In this document: positions 1 to 9,777 of the stretch, piece by piece
Layout of the letters: each line of letters opens with the position of its first letter
How positions within the stretch are numbered: position 1 is the stretch's first letter
Origin: Massariosphaeria phaeospora
Lineage: Eukaryota; Ascomycota; Dothideomycetes; Pleosporales
Length of the DNA: 64,000 nt
NCBI GenBank assembly: GCA_011032825.1
Contig: JAADJZ010000006.1
Coordinates: forward strand, 558,001-622,000
Direction of reading: 5' to 3'
Translations under genes and position numbers: made by a program
The notes under the pieces: model-generated
Databases searched by the model: none
Told to the model about the DNA's origin: nothing
The model's input: only the letters and a program-made list of their open reading frames with translations

Positions 1-1
1 G

Positions 2-439
2 GAAAGCAAGCGCGGTGGCGAAATGCCGGTGGACCAGATCAAGCGGAACAAGGACCTGTCTGTACAAGGTGACTATCGAAAATTCCTCGCGAAGCCGCTC
101 AAGCCGCTCGAGTACCAGGTCCGCGAATATGTCGACGACAAGGAGCAGTTTGTGGAGACCGAGTTGGAGCGGGCATTGCGAGTGAGGGAGGAGAAGAAAG
201 CCGAGGCTGGGATCCAGACCTTTACGACTGCTCCCGCCAAGGTGGAGACCGGACCTGACGTAGTCGAAGACTTGGACAACGACGTCGACATCGACATGAT
301 GGATGCGGACGCCAAGAAACTCGCCGTTATCCTCAAAATGCAGCTTGCTCAATCGCAGTACGCGACAATCGCGCTGCGCGAGTTGATGGGCAAGGGCGGC
401 GTGCAGTCGTTCCAGCCGGAATACATGGGTGGTCGTTGA
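2..439 (+). CDS. PUS7: tRNA/snRNA pseudouridine synthase Pus7 (TruD family), C-terminal end only
   Basis: The open frame enters from the left edge (frame of base 2) and stops with TGA at 437-439, so only about 145 C-terminal residues are seen; the ATG at 23 is internal. The motif GDYRKFLAKPLKPLEYQV and the final block KLAVILKMQLAQSQYATIALREL match the end of TruD/Pus7 enzymes, where a 'GxYRK' segment precedes a C-terminal strand and a 'S.YAT.ALRE' helix. Family knowledge: Pus7 isomerises uridine to pseudouridine in tRNA, snRNA and mRNA. The catalytic Asp lies upstream of the window and cannot be checked. An acidic insert (VVEDLDNDVDIDMMDAD) between the two motifs is a normal type of fungal linker. 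Confidence 0.85.
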   Translation, partial: ESKRGGEMPVDQIKRNKDLSVQGDYRKFLAKPLKPLEYQVREYVDDKEQFVETELERALRVREEKKAEAGIQTFTTAPAKVETGPDVVEDLDNDVDIDMMDADAKKLAVILKMQLAQSQYATIALRELMGKGGVQSFQPEYMGGR

Positions 440-1012
440 ACCTATCACACTGTTCAGTTCGGTCCACGTCCTTTTCTTCCTTCCTTCCTTCCTTCTGATG
501 GCCTTTCGCGGGGGATTGTACGCTTTACGCGTCGCCGCTGCTTTGCGATCGATTCGGAGATGTTGATGTGTACCGGGCACGGCGGTTTCTCCTTTGGGGC
601 TGTTGGTTCGTGGATATATGGGCGCCTTCGTCTAAGGTAGGATTTGAGGTACGCTTACTTTGGTACGTACGGACGGATGATGATGTGATTGCTTCGTGCA
701 ATGTTATGATATGCTATGATATGCACCCGGTCGGAGATTTGTTCCCAGACACGAGGTTGCGCTGTTTCCAACTCATGCAAGAGTGGTCAGAAAAAAGTAT
801 TTCGAAAATTCAGTTCAAATTTGATTGAGATTTGATGATTGAGATTGCGTGTTTTTGCTTTGTTGTGGTTGTGTGGTTTGTGTTGGTGGGATGTGGTACT
901 TTTGGGTGGTGGTCTGTGGAGGGTTGGGGGTATAGAGGCGGGGGAAGATGGTGGCGTGTGGGTTAGGCTGAGGAGAGAGAAGGTTGAGACAGAGTGTGCG
1001 GCCTACTGGTGT

Positions 1013-1410
1013 AGGCTTGGAAATAGTGATGCTGAATGTACGCGCAGGTAAGTGTACTCCCGACCGGTCGTTCCACTGTAGCTAACCAGCAAAAGGTCAA
1101 GGCATTATCAGGGTTCTAATGCTGTCGGTGTATTTCTGCATTTCCTATGTAGATAGATTCTCAACTTGGTAAAATACAGAGCCTCTTGTAGCTTGCTACT
1201 ACGCTTTGCTACACACGTTTGCCATAGCGAATGTTATCACATTTCATAAGCTTTGCTTGTCTCACATTCTCGCACCTGATATCAGACAACGGCTATCCAA
1301 GGTGAACAGCAAGTCGAGTGACCGATGGGATTGGAAATGGCGATGCTGGATATACGGGCAGGTAAGTGCACTCTAGACCGGCCATTTTTACTATAGCTAA
1401 CACTAGCAAG
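1013..1410. repeat. Diverged direct repeat, about 85 bp, offset 314 bp
   Basis: The text around 1013-1100 (GGAAATAGTGATGCTG ... GCAGGTAAGTG ... GACCGG ... TAGCTAAC) recurs at 1327-1410. Many of the mismatches are A/G or C/T transitions. The two copies flank otherwise unique sequence. No open frame runs through them. Confidence 0.65.
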
Positions 1411-1445
1411 AAACCAAGCCACTATTGAGAACATGTGCATAGCAA

Positions 1446-1525
1446 TTTAGAGACAGTGCTAAGGAGAAAGTTCTATATACAACAACTAAGAGACAGTGCT
1501 AAGGAAATGGTTCTATGTACAGTTG
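1446..1525. repeat. Two-copy tandem repeat of about 39 bp
   Basis: GAGACAGTGCTAAGG followed by GTTCTATATACA-type text occurs twice in a row. The CTATATACAACA element is found again at about 3033 and 4421, in the 3' flanks of the next two paralogues, so it belongs to the duplicated unit. Confidence 0.65.
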
Positions 1526-1747
1526 TTTGGAACAAGGAAATAAGATGGAGTGTTGGTTAATTGGACGGTCCGAATGATGGAATGCAGTTGGTGTATTAGG
1601 GGGAACGTGGTAAGGGAACATGGTTGAGTGTCTGGAGAGAAGGTTTGTCGAGCGGCCGAGTAAGAAGGCGGTTGAGTAGCCGAGTGAGAAGATTAAGGAA
1701 TACGAAGTTGGAGAGAAGTCGTTACACTGTTGAGACGCGCTCCAGAT

Positions 1748-2466
1748 TCAAGACGATGGAGAAGCAAGTTGCTGACCCCAGCAATCCACCGTCGCAAGGT
1801 TTCGGTGTGTCAAGATGTAATCGATCAGCTCCCGATGCTTCCGGGTCGCCGCCATTCTTCCTAGTGGCAACAGATGCCGCCGGTACCCGTGACGAAGCCA
1901 ATCTCCGGGCCTTCTCCTGGATCTACGCACCACATGTGTTTCATCCTCCTCCTTCATCCTCTTATAGTTCCCATCTGCGAACCACACTAGAAGATTGACA
2001 CTAAGAGTTAGCGCAGGTTCGCTGAGACGAAGATACTAGAAGGAGGAACCAGGTACATACTGTTCAATGTACAGTAAGAGTGCTCGGTCGGTCCATCCGT
2101 CAGAACAAATCCCGACGGCCTCTCGGCTTCAGGATCATTGTACCGGGCCGTCATCCAGTGCATGCCCAATAAGGTGCAGGCTTCGTATAAGTTGCGGTAT
2201 TCCGCGTGCAACGAAGACGCCCATTGGTTGCAGAGGCGCCCATTCTGGAGATCATTCTTAAAGCCTTGGAGACTGTTGCTCTCAATCCTTGCGTCTCGAA
2301 GATCTTTGGCGAAGCCGACAATGACGGTATAACCAACGATTCTCTCTATCGGCCCGAATTCTCTGTCTGGCATTATGGTGACTACGCAGACATTTGCCAC
2401 TGCTTCGTCGACGATCTCGGTGTCCACGTGGGGGCCTTGGGTCAGGAGAAGGAGTTCACGGGGCAT
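1748..2466 (-). CDS. Tandem family protein, copy A (unrecognised, two exons)
   Basis: Exons are 2061-2466 and 1748-1986 on the minus strand. The intron has donor GTATGT, branch GCTAAC and acceptor TTCTAG. Splicing gives 214 residues; the start is the ATG at 2466. No signal peptide or membrane segment is seen. Features shared with copies B and C: a Cys-x-VTI-x-PD/AD block followed by GP...I.GYT near the N terminus, EAC..LG.HW.T in the middle, the splice junction directly after a TLN tripeptide, RRPGD (RQPGD in the others), and a C-terminal DCWG. I do not recognise the family. Four cysteines (in the VTI, EAC, TLN and DCWG blocks) are conserved. The C-terminal part of copy A is the most divergent of the three. 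Cytosolic location is only an inference from the missing signal peptide. Confidence 0.7.
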
Positions 2467-2651
2467 GGTCGTGATGGGAATGATGGTTGATAGGAGATAA
2501 CCGGGCCGAAGGTGTCAATATAGGAAATGATGGCTGCCAGATGTAGTAGTAGAAGAAGATGTCTCGATATGCCTGCTGCTTGCTTATCTGAACTCGAATT
2601 TGGAATGTGAAAGGGAGTATGAAGAGGGATGTCTACCGGGAGAAGGGGTGC

Positions 2652-2660
2652 TTATATACC
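2652..2660 (-). promoter_or_regulatory. TATA box of copy A
   Basis: On the minus strand the text reads GGTATATAAG, about 187 bp before the ATG. The same decamer, or nearly so, stands at the same distance in front of copies B and C. Confidence 0.6.
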
Positions 2661-3226
2661 TCCTAGTAATGACTACAAGTGAACCCTTCCCAGTCATTAC
2701 TGTCATATCCAAGGTTACTGTCACGTTCAGCGTTACTGTCATACCAAGTTACTGTCGTATTCAACGTTATTCACCACAGCAAGTCATTCTCTATGACGTT
2801 CTTTGAGTGAGTCGATTTCCGTATGCGGGGATAAAAGGCGCTGGGTGAGTAGACAGTACAGTAGATATATCTAGTACGGGTTTACGGGATTATAGGGCTT
2901 CCTATGTTCCGTTAAAATGACGCCTTCGTTTCTGACCTATTGGTCGACACTGTGAAAAGGGACTTGAGACTCTACAGACAATATGCATCGTGTTTGATTG
3001 CCCAGTTGCTCGCATGATTGAGATAAGAAAAGGTCTATATACAACAATGTGGGGGTAAGAGGGAAAAACAGAAGATGATACGTCGCTAGAATAAAGGAGT
3101 GAAAAGGTCTTCGAGAAACCGAGAGGAAGAAGGTTGCCGAGTGGCCGAATGAGAAGGCTGAGTGACGAAGAAACAGGCAGATCGTTAAGTGACCGAGGAG
3201 TGGGAAAAGCCATGAGAAGTCCAGAT

Positions 3227-3862
3227 CTACGGAAGACGTTTTTCCCCCCAACAATCCAACTTCTCAAAGTTGGGGTGTTTACGCATCCTGTCAATCAATG
3301 CTTGTTGCTCCTTGTCCAACCTGAATAATTGCTGAAATCGATCCTTCAGAAGATCTTGGTAGTTCTTTTCGATCTTGTCCCCAGGTTGCCTCTTGGTCGC
3401 GTGCGGCTCGTAGATGATCTCCTGTGCAAAGTATACTGAGAAGTCACCTTAGAGTTAGCGCTGATCCGCTGAGACGAAGATGTGGAAAGGAGGTAGAGTG
3501 TACTTACGGTTGAGGGTACAACCCGACATGGTGTTCGGCATCTCCTCCAGAGTAAGGTATATCGTTTTGGATCCGGGAGGATCCTCCACCGGTGTCACCC
3601 AATGCATACCCAATGCGTTGCAGGCTTCTAACACGTTGGGAGGGTTCGCATTCACTGCATTCTTCCACTGGTTCCGGAGACCCTTGTTCGGGAAAGATTG
3701 ACGAGTTTGCTTGATGCTGTTGTTGACCCTTTCCTCTTCAATATCTTTAGCTATACCTTCATAATTCTCGTCAGTGTCGGTATAGCCAGTGATTGTTCTT
3801 TTTGGGCCGATTATAGTATCTGGCGCAATTGTAACCTCCCAGCACTCTTTTTGGGCGGCCAT
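3227..3862 (-). CDS. Tandem family protein, copy B (unrecognised, two exons)
   Basis: Exons are 3508-3862 and 3227-3435 on the minus strand. Donor GTAAGT, branch GCTAAC and acceptor TCTCAG sit at the same codon position as in copy A (after CTLN). The product is 187 residues starting at ATG 3862. Visible blocks: CWEVTIAPD near residue 7, GPKRTITGYTD, LRNQWKNAV, EACNALGMHWVT, CTLN at the junction, then KRQPGD, a charged helix (DKEQQALIDRM) and the end KLDCWGEKRLP. This copy looks the most intact and can serve as the reference for the family. Without the splice the frame stops shortly after the exon 1 boundary, so a single-exon reading would miss the conserved RQPGD and DCWGE blocks. Confidence 0.72.
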
Positions 3863-4041
3863 AGCAGACTTATCTTAGATAGGAGATATCTAGCCTGAAG
3901 GTGGGTGTAGGAAGTACTGACTAACAGATAGAGCGATGTCTAGAAGATGTTTGTATATATGTGCTGCGAGCGAGATCTGACTTCGAATTTGGAATATGTG
4001 AGGGAGTACGAAGAAGGAGGAATGTCTGCCGCGAGGAGTGT

Positions 4042-4049
4042 TTATATAC
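4042..4049 (-). promoter_or_regulatory. TATA box of copy B
   Basis: GGTATATAAA on the minus strand, about 181 bp before the ATG at 3862. It lies in the same context as in copies A and C. Confidence 0.6.
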
Positions 4050-4748
4050 CTTGTACCATGACTGTTCCTGGCCGGCCTAGTAGTCATATCCACTATCAGT
4101 CACTATGTTGGAGTCAATCTCTATGACGTTCTTCAAGTGAGTCAATCTTAAAACATGAGAAGGAAGCGCGTTGTGTGAGTAGATCAACACGGAATATTCA
4201 TTCGGTACGACTTTGCGGAATTACAGGACATTCAATGGTGTAAGGAGATAATGCAGCAGATAGTGAAACGGTACGATTTCATGGAGTTTACGTTTAATGC
4301 AATACAATCTAATTTGTACTAGATGCACGACACCGTGAATAAAGGACTTGAGAGTCTACAGACAGCAAGTCTTGGGACCAATTATACAATTACACGCTTG
4401 ATTGACAACATATGAAATAGTCTATATACAACATTTGAGGGTTGGGAATCATGCTCGCTCGGTACCGCAATACAGGACAAAGGGGAAAACAGAAGATGGC
4501 ATTGCGCTGGAATGAAGGTATACAATTGGTGTATTACAAGTTGGACACGGAAGGAAAAAGGTCAAATGCTGGTAAGTACGGAAGTTGTCGAGGGAGCGAG
4601 TGTCGAGAAACTGAGAGTATGAAAGTTGCTAAGTAGCCGAATGCGAAGTTTGTCGAGCGACTAAGAAGCAGGAATTTCGTCGAGTGATCGAGGAGTAAGA
4701 AGATCGTCGAGTGGCCAAGGAGTAGGAAGGTCCCGGAGAATCCCAGAT

Positions 4749-5431
4749 CTAAGACGCTGGAGACAGACTTTTCCACTCTCCCCAACAATTGAGTTTGTCG
4801 ATGTCCGGGTGTCCAATAATCTTCTCACACATCTCCCGCTGCTTCCCAGTCGCCCTAACTTTCGCAGTCTCACAATGCTCCTTGTATGCGAGAAGAATGC
4901 CGTCTCCGGGTTGTCTCTTGGTCCTGTTCGCCCGATTTTCTGAATGCATCTGGTCGTAGTTGAATATTGCCACAATCACTGCAAATTGGTATCAGGTATT
5001 AGCGCAAACATAGGTGTAGAAGAGTAGATGTACACACAATTCAAGGTAAAGCAGGGTTTCTCCGTTGGGCTCTCGTAGAGAGCGTCCACCTCCTCGGTCA
5101 GCCAATGGTTGCCCAAGATCTTGCAGGCCTCCGCTAAGTTGAAAGGTTCCGTTGCCAATGTAGACTCCAACTGGTCTCCAAGGCTCACCTTCTGAGAAGG
5201 TTTCTCGCAGCTACAGGAGCTGTTGCCCAACATGCCTTTGCTTTCGCTTTTGAGCTCTTCGGCCGGCCCGGGAAAGGTGGTATAGCCAATGATTGGGTTT
5301 AATGGGCCGACCATATTGTCTGCTGCAATGGTAACTTTGCAAAACCCGTCATACTTGAGTTCATCTTCGGGGACCTCAGAACTTTGTGCTGGCACGGAGG
5401 GTTCATCGTAGGGCGAGTAGAGGGTGGCCAT
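4749..5431 (-). CDS. Tandem family protein, copy C (unrecognised, two exons)
   Basis: Exons are 5038-5431 and 4749-4978. The donor is GTGTGT, the branch GCTAAT and the acceptor TTGCAG, at the same codon position as in copies A and B. The product is 207 residues. The start is the ATG at 5431 (context ATCACCATGG); the frame stays open further upstream but has only a TTG there. The first 35 residues (MATLYSPYDEPSVPAQ...) are longer and more acidic than in copy B. The conserved blocks are FCKVTIAADN, GPLNPIIGYT, EACKILGNHWLT, CFTLN, KRQPGD and KLNCWGE. The middle Cys is shifted by one residue (CFTLN against CTLN). Function unknown. Confidence 0.72.
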
Positions 5432-5619
5432 GGTGATTGCACGGAAATGTATGATGGTAGATGTCCCAGCCAAAGGTGTCGATGTATGGGGTTATTGATT
5501 GCAAGGGATGGTGCACTACAAGCTATCTCGATATGACTACCGCGTGTCAGATCCGGATTCGAATTTGGAGAAAGTAAGGGAGTATAGAGAAAGAGAATGC
5601 TTACCGCGAAATAAAGTGC

Positions 5620-5627
5620 TTATATAC
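5620..5627 (-). promoter_or_regulatory. TATA box of copy C
   Basis: GGTATATAAG on the minus strand, about 190 bp before the ATG at 5431, with the same flanks as in copies A and B. Confidence 0.6.
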
Positions 5628-5711
5628 CTTCCAGCAATGACTGCGCTTGGCTGCGAAGGCAGCCATATCCAGCATTACTCACTAGGCATAGCCATCTTCT
5701 ATGACGTTCCT

Positions 5712-6330
5712 TGAGTGAATCGAGTATCGATGCGTCGAGGTGGTGGTCATGACTGGTAGACGATGCGTCGACAAGACGATCAGCGCGATGTAACAATTTA
5801 TGACACTACCGGGAGTCCTTGTCATAATCTTAGCGCTTGAGTCGAAGACGATGTGTCAAATTCGAGGGTGACTAGTAGATATGACTGTTGGCGGTGTGTG
5901 TCGATAGGGGGCCTTGTCACGGTATAAGAATCCAGATGCTGCCGTGGACTCTTCCGGTGAGTCGAGTACCCATGCGTCACATCCAATGTTGACTGGATGA
6001 GACGCTTGTCATAGGCCTGAGTCAAAAAGAGGATTCACCGCGACGCGATGGCTGGTGATTTTGGAGTTTCCCGCTGTGTCTAGGAAATAAGTCGAGTATT
6101 AATGCGTCAAATGTGAATGTGAGGTTGATGTTGTGACTGGGATGTGCGTCAACGAGGACTCATTACGATGTTACGCTTCATGACGCTACCTAGGACTCAT
6201 ATCTCATGGGTGATTCGAGTATCGCCGCGTCGAACGTGACGGCGTGGTAGTTACTATGACTGTTAGGGTGGTGCGTCAACGGATACTCACTACGATATAA
6301 AAGCACCACAACGCTGCCCTCAACTTCTTT
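5712..6330. repeat. Array of about five degenerate ~123-bp tandem repeats
   Basis: Units begin near 5712, 5837, 5957, 6088 and 6211 (spacings 120-131 bp). Each begins with GAGTCGAGTAT-like text followed by an ATGCGTCA-like word about 6 bp later, then a TGACTG-like word and a C/GATGTAAC or GATATAAAAG-like word near the end. The opening word matches the distal promoter element (GAGTGAGTCGA) of copies A-C. The array lies between copy C (minus) and the small gene at 6480 (plus). The last unit supplies that gene's TATA box; the second unit keeps a TATA-like GGTATAAG. Confidence 0.7.
6296..6303 (+). promoter_or_regulatory. TATA box of the small gene at 6480
   Basis: TATAAAAG within the last ~123-bp repeat unit, 184 bp upstream of the ATG. 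This is the same TATA-to-ATG distance as in the three paralogues on the other side of the array. Confidence 0.55.
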
Positions 6331-6479
6331 CTTCATACCATCAACACTGCGAATCCAAGCTCCAATTCTCCAGTATTTCGATAAACGGATTCATCAAGCT
6401 CTTACTATTGCTAGAGTACCAACCGGAAGTGCCGATTCTTTTTTCCAACTCCCCATCAAGAACAGAAACACTCGTCACC

Positions 6480-6834
6480 ATGTCAGCCAACAAAGAAAGC
6501 ATATGGGAAATCAAATACGCCAATGGTGCGGAAGCCGATTCTGGACTTACTACATATCAACCTCACTCCGAGCTTGCAGCGAGCACTGCCGCCAAAAGCT
6601 TGGGCTGGACGGTACGGGAGGACGAATGCGAAGGAGGCGTAGATGCATGCAAACGAAGGGCCGAATACCGAGATGGCGGATGGGAGAATGCAGGGTATTC
6701 CCTTGCCACGACTAAAGGGTGTAAGTTTTAGTTCATCGTTTTTCATCATATACTGGTGACTGGGCTGAGAACTTGCAGTAAACGCGGCTATCGAGGCGCT
6801 GTCCAAGCTCGACCGGAGAGGCACAAGTAGCTAA
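6480..6834 (+). CDS. Small two-exon protein of unknown function
   Basis: Exons are 6480-6720 and 6779-6834; the intron has donor GTAAGT and acceptor TTGCAG. The ATG at 6480 sits in CTCGTCACCATGT; the frame stays open upstream and contains another ATG at 6408. The product is 98 residues, acidic then amphipathic: it opens with ANKESIWEIKYANG, has two Cys (DECEGG, DACKRR), and ends in a predicted helix NAAIEALSKLDRR. No signal peptide. I do not recognise it. It shares promoter architecture with the three paralogues but no convincing sequence similarity apart from a short W-E-(V/I) segment. Confidence 0.55.
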
Positions 6835-8729
6835 TTGCCGATGCCTTCGGGACGGACCGATTTACCTAGCGATTGACGGGTTTGTCACTGGTGGCGATGA
6901 ACTCAACATCTTACTCTCATTTGATCTGGGGTTTCGCTGGTGGAATCATGGATTGCCGTGTATGGGTATGGTTTAATTTTGGACGGATGCCATGTTTACT
7001 TTTTCTGAGGTAGATACTTCCTGTACTGTATAAACCTTGGGGGTGAAATAGTTGCCCATGCCATTTCAGGTCCATATAGACCTTCCATAGTCTTGCAATC
7101 ATAGTCTGTAACTTGTCAGCCTCTCGCAACAAAGTGCCACTCACCTAAGAATCCAAAGCCCCACAATCCCCCTCCAGCAAGACACCCCGTCCTATTCCCT
7201 CTTTCAGCCGCACCGCATTTTCTCCCGACGGCATATAGCAAGGGTCCCGTCAGGAAAAGGCCTCAGAAATATGGGTGCGTCGTGCTCCGCATTTCCAGCT
7301 CCAATAAAGAAAGAGTAGATAGTGCGACGAACGCAAAGACTATCACCGGCCCCCTTTGCAATTTTTCGCAAACTCGTGACTATCCTCAACGGAGGCTCAA
7401 CAGCTCCTGCCACAGCACAGATCCAGATGACGCCGATCACGTTGTCGGATCTGGCGGGCAAGGAGTGAGATGCTTAGATGGTAAGTTTAGACGTCGCAGC
7501 TCTCTAGGAGCCTCTTGCCTGTGAGGCAAAGGTTCGATCTGCATGGCGGTCAGTTGTTCGTTCTTAGAGCTTGCTTCTCGTACCTACATAATAATAACTC
7601 ATGGTTCACTGCGTCTCCTTTAAGGGACGAGAGTGTAGGGTATTGGCCCCCTTGCTCTCCCCGCATGTGGCCCTCAGTCGTGCCTGCCCTCAACAGCTCC
7701 TGCCACAGCACAGATCCAGATGACGCAGATGACGTTGTCGGATCTGGCGGACAAGAAGCTGAGTGGGATAGATATCCCTTGTCCATGATGTGCTACAGCT
7801 TACTGTCTTATGTACTATATTAGTTGTTTCATTCTGAAAATATACAAAATGTCTGAATGACGAGTGTAAAACTCACAGCTCTCCTGAAAGCTTCCTGCCT
7901 GCAACGCGCAGGTTCTATCTGCATGACGGTCAGTTATTTTTTCCAGTGCCTTCTTCTTACCTACATGATGACAACGAATCTCCAGCTCACAGCTAATAAC
8001 TGCGGGTCTGCTACTCAAGTGCGATCATGCACAATGCTGAGCAAAAATACTTTGATTCAAATTTCGAAGGCGCTTGGTCTTGGAAACGTACTTGAAGAAC
8101 AAAAGCTAACAGGCATGTGGTAGCTGCGAGACTATCTTTTTGTACCATTCTTGGTCTTTGCGCCACGTTCTGGAAAACTTTTTTTTTCACACTCGATGTA
8201 CCACGGAACGCACAAAGGTGATTGTTCTTCTTCGCACACCGAAAGAGTACATTGGGACACACGAGTATACATATCCAAGGTTCGAAAATATGGTCTATGA
8301 CAACGGTCATACCTACTAACCAATACGTTCTCAATAGGCCGTTGTTTGTTGGTGAGTGTTGCAAAGATGCTGAGATTCGTTGCGTGCGCATTGGCAGGAT
8401 ACCAATAGTAAATGCTCGTCCATTCGATTATAGTACCATCACCTACTCCCAGAGGATAATACATATAGCGATCTGGTGGACGGGATCCGACGGGAGCGCG
8501 AAGGTCCTGCCTTTAAGCCTTTTTGATACATCAGAGTGATGACGCGCAAAGGGAGTGACAAGGAGTGATGGTGCTGCATGCCTAATGAGTATGAGTGGGT
8601 GCGCCTTGGCAATCCGCTAGCCTCGAAACGGAGGGCTTAGCGACCACCATCCACAAGCCGAAAAATCGTCGCACGTCAAGATCCACGACAAGACATCGAC
8701 CTTGCACCCTCCACCACAACACCGTCGCC
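6835..8729. other. Intergenic, 1.9 kb, duplicated repeat inside, no gene seen
   Basis: Apart from the repeat at 7390-7980 I see no feature. Open frames here are short, have no splice support and read as random. The last 150 bp before 8730 are the RPL2 leader; CCACCACAACACCGTCGCC precedes the ATG. Confidence 0.55.
7390..7980 (+). repeat. Two diverged copies of a composite repeat, possibly tRNA-derived (SINE-like)
   Basis: Block P at 7395-7465 recurs at 7688-7758; it begins with a 36-bp identical stretch (CAACAGCTCCTGCCACAGCA and onward). Block Q at 7497-7590 recurs at 7875-7975 and contains GGTTCGATCTGC in the first copy and GGTTCTATCTGC in the second. Block Q resembles the internal part of a tRNA gene. 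It has an AGCT...AGCC or AGCT...AGCT arm, then a short stem (TTGCC/GGCAA or CCTGC/GCAGG), then a B-box-like word. The tRNA link is inference; the duplication itself is plain. Confidence 0.5.
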
Positions 8730-9777
8730 ATGGGTAGGGTCATTCGCAATCAGAGAAAGGGTCGCGGCTCTATCTTCACGGCCAACACCCGTTTGAACAA
8801 GGCCCCCGCTCAATTCCGCACGCTCGACTACGTATGTCCGCCGCACACGATTGCGAATAGCAAAACATTGCTGGCAGCGGAGGGCTAATTGTTACAGGCT
8901 GAGCGCAATGGATACATTCGGGGTGTCGTGAAGGAGATCGTCCACGATTCCGGTCGTGGTGAGTACAGTCTATCGTTTTTGATACAGAGAGGCATGTCTG
9001 ACGAAATTGAACATAGGCGCTCCTCTCGCGAAGGTCACCTTCCGAAACGTACGAGTTCCCTAGATCGTCGTGGGAACCTTCTGCTCACAAACGTCGTAGC
9101 CATACCGCTTCAAGCACCAGACAGAGACCTTCATCGCCAACGAGGGCATGTACACTGGCCAGGTCAGTCAATGCTCTTGGATCATATAATGGACTGTTTG
9201 GGGCTGACAATGTGGAAGTTCATCTACGCCGGAAAGTACGCCGCTCTCACCATCGGCAACGTGCTTCCCCTCGGTTCCGTCCCCGAAGGTACCGTCCTCA
9301 CCAACGTCGAAGACAAGACCGCCGACCGTGGCGCGCTCGGCCGTACCTCTGGCAACTACGTGACCGTCATCGGCCACAACCCCGACGAGGGCAAGACCCG
9401 TGTCAAGCTTCCGTCCGGCGCCAAGAAGGTTCTCCCCAGCTCCGCTCGTGGTATGGTCGGTATTGTTGCAGGAGGTGGCCGAACAGACAAGCCTCTCCTC
9501 AAGGCCTCCAGGGCTAAGCATAAGGTATGTGTAGTGCTATGAGTCAAAACTGGCGAGACGCTAACGACATTCCCAGTTCGCCGCCAAGCGCAACAGCTGG
9601 CCCAAGACTCGTGGTGTTGCCATGAATCCCGTCGACCATCCTCACGGTGGTGGTAACCACCAGCATATCGGTAAAGCGTCCACCATCTCCCGAGAAGCCG
9701 CACAAGGTCAAAAGGCCGGTCTCATCGCCGCACGGAGGACGGGTCTGCTGCGTGGTACCCAGAAGACGAAGGATTAG
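8730..9777 (+). CDS. RPL2: 60S ribosomal protein L2 (uL2)
   Basis: Six exons: 8730-8831, 8898-8958, 9017-9048, 9100-9162, 9219-9524 and 9577-9777. They give 254 residues, the exact length of yeast Rpl2. The protein starts [16 protein letters not shown], contains [15 protein letters not shown] across exons 3-4, and has the hallmark C-terminal [18 protein letters not shown], whose His (in the GGGNHQH loop) lies near the peptidyl-transferase centre in the large subunit. It ends [10 protein letters not shown]. All introns are 51-66 nt with GT-AG ends. Known role: 23S/25S rRNA-binding core protein that supports subunit joining and peptide bond formation. The multi-intron structure and CACC-rich leader are typical of fungal ribosomal protein genes. 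Confidence 0.97.

Larger units (their letters stand above)
440..1747. other. Intergenic, repeat-bearing, no gene seen
   Basis: Short open frames occur but none has protein-like composition or splice support. Bases 480-495 are a short TTCC run. The stretch holds a diverged direct repeat (1013-1100 against 1327-1410) and a tandem pair of about 39 bp (1446-1525), followed by the 3' flank of the first tandem paralogue, with GAG/CGAG-rich text at 1640-1700 that recurs after the other two copies. Confidence 0.6.
1440..5720 (-). repeat. Tandem segmental duplication: three gene units of about 1.3-1.5 kb
   Basis: Three units, roughly 1440-2880, 2960-4240 and 4345-5720, share order and content. Each has a 3' flank with CTATATACAACA and CGAG-rich text, then a two-exon gene on the minus strand, a TATA box 180-190 bp upstream of its ATG, a purine-rich stretch (GGGAGTA-type on the plus strand), and a distal element CTATGACGTTC followed by GAGTGAGTCGA (2790, 4122 and 5699). 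The proteins have diverged much more than the layout. This indicates old tandem duplications that copied complete transcription units. Confidence 0.8.

Noticed and set aside
5432..5473. Upstream extension of copy C
   Set aside because: The frame is open but offers only a TTG; the ATG at 5431 has good context and matches the TATA-to-ATG spacing of the other copies.
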